Shown piece after piece: positions 61,598 to 64,000 of a DNA stretch of 64,000 bases (positions are counted from its first letter, which is position 1; each line of letters opens with the position of its first letter). Source of the DNA: Thermohalobaculum sp039027855 (GTDB taxonomy: Bacteria > Pseudomonadota > Alphaproteobacteria > Rhodobacterales > Rhodobacteraceae); assembly GCA_039027855.1 (NCBI GenBank), contig JBCCJI010000003.1:145810-209809 (forward strand), in the 5' to 3' direction. The notes under the pieces were generated by a model. It saw only the letters and a program-made list of their open reading frames with translations. It did no database searches and was not told where the DNA came from. A program made the position numbers and the translations under genes.

Positions 61598-62140
61598 ATG
61601 CTCCAGCCCATGATACAGTCTGCCACGCCCGTTCCCGCCCTTGCCTGCCCCTATCCAGTGGTGGCGATGCCTGAGCAGCGCCAGCTGAAACCCATCAGGC
61701 GGCCAAAGGTCAGGCGTCTGCCGTTGCATTCTCCAGAGAGCGATCATCGAAAGGTCGGGCATGCCAGACGTCGCCGACGGGGTGGCGTGGCCCATCTCGC
61801 TGGCGTATGCGCCGAGGATGCGGTGGCGCGCCACTATGGCAGCCTTGGTGCCGCCCTCGTCGGGCGTCGTGTCGTCATAGGCGGCGGTGAGTTGGATCTC
61901 GTGCTGATCGATGGTGAGACACTGGTGTTCGTCGAGGTGAAACGCCGGTCTCAGGCAGTGCTCGACGACCCGGTCAGCCCGGCACAGTGGAAGCGCTTGG
62001 AGCTTGCGGCCAAACACTATATCCTCCGCCATGCTGAGAAGACGGGCACCATGCGATGCGCCCGGTTCGACGTCGCGATCGTCGACGCCGATAGCCGGAT
62101 CAGTATCGTCAGGCATGCCCGCACCGGTGAGCAGAACTGA
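61598..62140 (+). CDS. YraN/UPF0102-family nuclease-like protein
   Basis: The C-terminal 110 residues are YraN: EDAVARHYGSLGAALVG, GGGELDLVLIDGETLVFVEVKRR (the PD-(D/E)xK-like core with Glu/Asp and ExK) and RFDVAIVDADS. The product is 180 residues, about 60 longer than usual, with a basic Pro-rich N-terminal tail. The ATG at 61598 is supported by a textbook AGGAGGGCCCC before it. It follows rsmI by 83 bases, matching the rsmI-yraN order of many Proteobacteria. Confidence 0.88.
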   Translation: MLQPMIQSATPVPALACPYPVVAMPEQRQLKPIRRPKVRRLPLHSPESDHRKVGHARRRRRGGVAHLAGVCAEDAVARHYGSLGAALVGRRVVIGGGELDLVLIDGETLVFVEVKRRSQAVLDDPVSPAQWKRLELAAKHYILRHAEKTGTMRCARFDVAIVDADSRISIVRHARTGEQN

Positions 62141-62154
62141 GGCGGAGAGCAGAA

Positions 62155-62850
62155 ATGACGAGAGAGTATCGTCCGCCAAGGCGGACACTCCGGGCCTGTG
62201 CGCCCGGTGCCGGCGGTGCCCGGCGATCCTTGGCTTGTGTCGCGGTCCTGGCCGTGCTTAGCGCGGCCGGCTGCGGGCCTGCCATTGTTGCGGGTTCCAG
62301 CGCGACCGTGGTGACGTCGGTGGTGCAGGAGCGATCGACTTTCGAGGCCCTCTCGGACACCGAGACCGCGCTGTCGATCGAAACGCGGCTCGGCCAGCAT
62401 TCGGGCGAGCTCTATCGCGACGTAGCGGTCGATGTCGTTGAGGGACGCGTGCTGCTGACCGGCAGCGTTCCGCGCCGCGAGGACCGGATCGACGCGGAGC
62501 GTGTCGCATGGTCGGGGGCCGGCGTCAGGTCCCTCACCAACGAGATCACCGTCGCCGATGACGCCGGCGTCGGGGCGTACTGGCGGGATGTCCGCACCTC
62601 CACCGCGATCCGTTCGGCGCTCGTGCTCGACGGCTCGGTGGCGGCGCGCAACATCAATGTCGAAACCGTGGAAGGCGTGGTGCACCTGACGGGCCTCGCC
62701 CGCTCGGCCGGTGAGCTCGAGCGGATCGTCGCCCATGCGCAGCGCGCGGACGGCGCGAGGCGAGTTGTCAGCCACGTCCTGCTGATCGACGACCCAAGGC
62801 GCAGGCTCGGCGACCGGCAGGCAGCGTCGGGCGAGACGGCATTGCGCTAG
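62155..62850 (+). CDS. BON-domain lipoprotein (DolP/YraP-like)
   Basis: A 231-residue outer-membrane-type lipoprotein. A basic N-terminus and hydrophobic core end in the lipobox VLSAAGC (Cys near residue 40), followed by two BON domains: the first around SIETRLGQHSGELYRDVAVDVVEGRVLLTGSVP, the second around IRSALVLDGSVAARNINVETVEGVVHLTGLA. DolP (YraP) supports outer-membrane integrity. Its stop codon TAG is part of a CTAG that flanks the insertion sequence, so the insertion left the protein intact. diaA, which sits between yraN and dolP in E. coli, is absent here. Confidence 0.92.
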   Translation: MTREYRPPRRTLRACAPGAGGARRSLACVAVLAVLSAAGCGPAIVAGSSATVVTSVVQERSTFEALSDTETALSIETRLGQHSGELYRDVAVDVVEGRVLLTGSVPRREDRIDAERVAWSGAGVRSLTNEITVADDAGVGAYWRDVRTSTAIRSALVLDGSVAARNINVETVEGVVHLTGLARSAGELERIVAHAQRADGARRVVSHVLLIDDPRRRLGDRQAASGETALR

Positions 62851-63694
62851 GCAGCCCACTCATAAATCGCTTAGCGATCTGAGCGGTTTATGATTCCTTT
62901 GCCTGCATTCAGAGGCAGGGAGAGCGGCAATGGCGTAAGATGACATCACGGACATGGAATGGGCCTTCATCGAGCCGATGCTGCCGATGAAGGTCCGAGG
63001 CGTACAGCGCCGGGACGACCGGCAGGTTTTGAGCGGGGTCTTCTTCGTGCTGCGGGTCGGCTGCCCGTGGAGCGACATGCCCGAGCGCTACGGGCCTCAC
63101 ATGACCGCGTACAACCGGTTCGTGTGCCGGACCCGCGCTGGCGTCCGGGACCGGATCATGGACGCGGTGGTGGACGCCCACAACGGCGACGTGGTGATGA
63201 TCGACGGCACCTCGGTGCGGGTCCATCACGCCGCCGCGACGCTCAAAAAACGACCCCAGACGATGCATGGGCCGCTCGAGAGGCGGTCTGACCACGAAGA
63301 TCCACGTCCTCGTGAACGAGGTCGGACTGCCGCTCAAGATCCACCTGACGCTCGGCCAGGCGCATGGCGGGCCTGCGGCGGATGTCCTGCTTCGCGGGCT
63401 CCAGCCCGGCCAGGCAGTGCTCGCCGACAAGGCCTACGACGCCAACTGGATCCGCGCGCTAATCTGGGAGCAGGGCGCCGAGGCGGTGATCCCGTCGAAG
63501 GCAGACCGTACGCTCTCGATCCCCGTCGACCGCGACCTCCACCGCCAGCGCAACACGGTCGAGCGCTTCATCGGCCGCATCAAAAGAACCTTCCGTCGTA
63601 TCGCCACCCGATACGACAAGACCTCCGACGCCTTCCTGGCCTTCATCACGCTCGCCGCAATCCGCATCTGGTGCGACGCTTATGAGCCCGCTGC
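62851..63694 (+). mobile_element. IS5-family insertion sequence (IS427-like), 844 bp
   Basis: The ends are imperfect inverted repeats: left GGCAGCCCACTCATAA (62851-62866) and, read inward on the other strand, right GGCAGCGGGCTCATAA (13 of 16 match). The element is flanked by CTAG at 62847-62850 and 63695-63698, consistent with the 4-bp target duplication of IS5-type elements. It carries one transposase in two frames. It lies exactly at the stop codon of the dolP-like gene. Confidence 0.85.
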
Positions 63695-63698
63695 CTAG
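62930..63698 (+). pseudogene. IS5-family transposase, two frames, probably damaged
   Basis: The first frame (from ATG 62954) has the IS5-type WAFIEPMLP, GCPWSDMPERYG and DGTSVRVHHAAATLKK. After a run of six A (63245-63250) the protein continues one base later in the other frame as DPRRCMGRSRGGLTTKIH, then LADKAYDANWIRALI and NTVERFIGRIKRTFRR with the DDE residues. The likely original start ATG GCG at 62930 is followed by TAA (62936-62938), a nonsense codon. The frame change could be programmed frameshifting, as proposed for some IS427 elements, or a mutation. The stop codon TAG is supplied by the target CTAG. Confidence 0.8.
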
Positions 63699-63928
63699 AA
63701 GCCGTGGCTCAGGGTGGTGGCTTAGGTCGCACGGCCGCCCCGCGCTGATAAGATCTCGGCGCGGGGGTCGCCCATGCGGCCGCCTTGCTACACCGGGCTG
63801 GGCCGCGTCTCGTGGCATGCGAGGATCAACGCGTCCTGCTGGCACGCAGAGTGGCGCGGGGCCATTCCGATGCCGGGGATCCAGGGCGCTCGGGCCGACA
63901 AGACCGCCATTCGCCGTCAGCTCCACCC
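63699..63928. other. Region right of the IS without a recognised gene
   Basis: These 230 bases continue the sequence that originally followed the dolP-like stop. I find no convincing gene, RNA or promoter in them. Confidence 0.4.
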
Positions 63929-64000
63929 AGCAGGCCCAGACCAGCAGGCCCAGACCAGCAGGCCCAGACCAGCAGGCCCAGACCAGCAGGCCCAGACCAG
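63929..64000. repeat. Perfect 14-bp tandem repeat, at least five copies
   Basis: AGCAGGCCCAGACC is repeated five times without a mismatch (63929-63998) and continues to the window edge. The unit is not a multiple of three and there are no spacers. Confidence 0.92.

Noticed and set aside
61511..62188. 225-codon frame opposite yraN
   Set aside because: The plus strand has a perfect ribosome site and YraN catalytic motifs; the opposite frame has neither.
63929..64000. 14-bp repeats as a CRISPR array or plasmid iterons
   Set aside because: There are no spacers, and no replication-initiator gene is in sight; tandem expansion is the simpler reading.

Overview
This window is a GC-rich stretch of an alphaproteobacterial chromosome, most likely Rhodobacterales. 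The evidence is the company of dnaA, rpsT, mutM, ubiE/ubiB/coaBC/dut, leuD with an EEP nuclease, nfu/tsaB/rimI, glnD/murJ/trpS and lpoA/rsmI/yraN/dolP. I saw no rRNA, tRNA, CRISPR array or prophage. One insertion sequence lies near the right edge.

Left part (1-20 kb): the replication genes gyrB (partial), recF, dnaN and dnaA are all on the minus strand in the classical order, but every junction between them carries extra genes (a LysE exporter, a GST, an unknown 150-residue protein, a membrane-anchored serine protease, and a small membrane protein in an AT-rich patch). Then come a rhodanese, rpsT, an enoyl-CoA hydratase, mutM with a loop insertion, a small membrane protein, an Rrf2 regulator, dut, coaBC, ubiB and a ubiE with a histone-H1-like N-terminal tail.

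Middle part (19-39 kb): a secreted RTX protein, cysK, a MoeB/ThiF enzyme, an EEP nuclease with leuD, then a plus-strand block between leuD and leuC. That block holds two paralogous secreted Gly/Arg/Phe-repeat proteins, an MFS transporter, a GNAT enzyme and an overlapping two-gene membrane pair. Next are leuC, the rimI/tsaB/GFA/nfu/homocysteine methyltransferase/universal stress cluster, and a glyoxalase-hydrolase pair resembling MhqO/MhqD.

Catabolic locus (39.4-50.7 kb): two divergent arms around a GntR/FCD repressor. One arm has a metallo-beta-lactamase-fold lactonase-like enzyme, a HAD phosphatase, a class II aldolase and an FGGY kinase. The other has an ABC sugar importer, a UPF0261 (Tm-1-like) protein and a second class II aldolase. 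Shared TTTGCATACAA motifs stand in front of both arms. The substrate cannot be named from sequence, and this is the best candidate for an undescribed pathway.

Right part (50.7-64 kb): a quinone-oxidoreductase-like protein, trpS, rhomboid, murJ, glnD, then the envelope cluster lpoA-like/rsmI/yraN/dolP-like. An IS5-family element sits exactly at the dolP-like stop codon, and a perfect 14-bp tandem repeat runs off the edge.

Across the window three intergenic regions carry related copies of a palindromic repeat with compensatory base changes in its outer stem, and several places show young-looking short tandem repeats.
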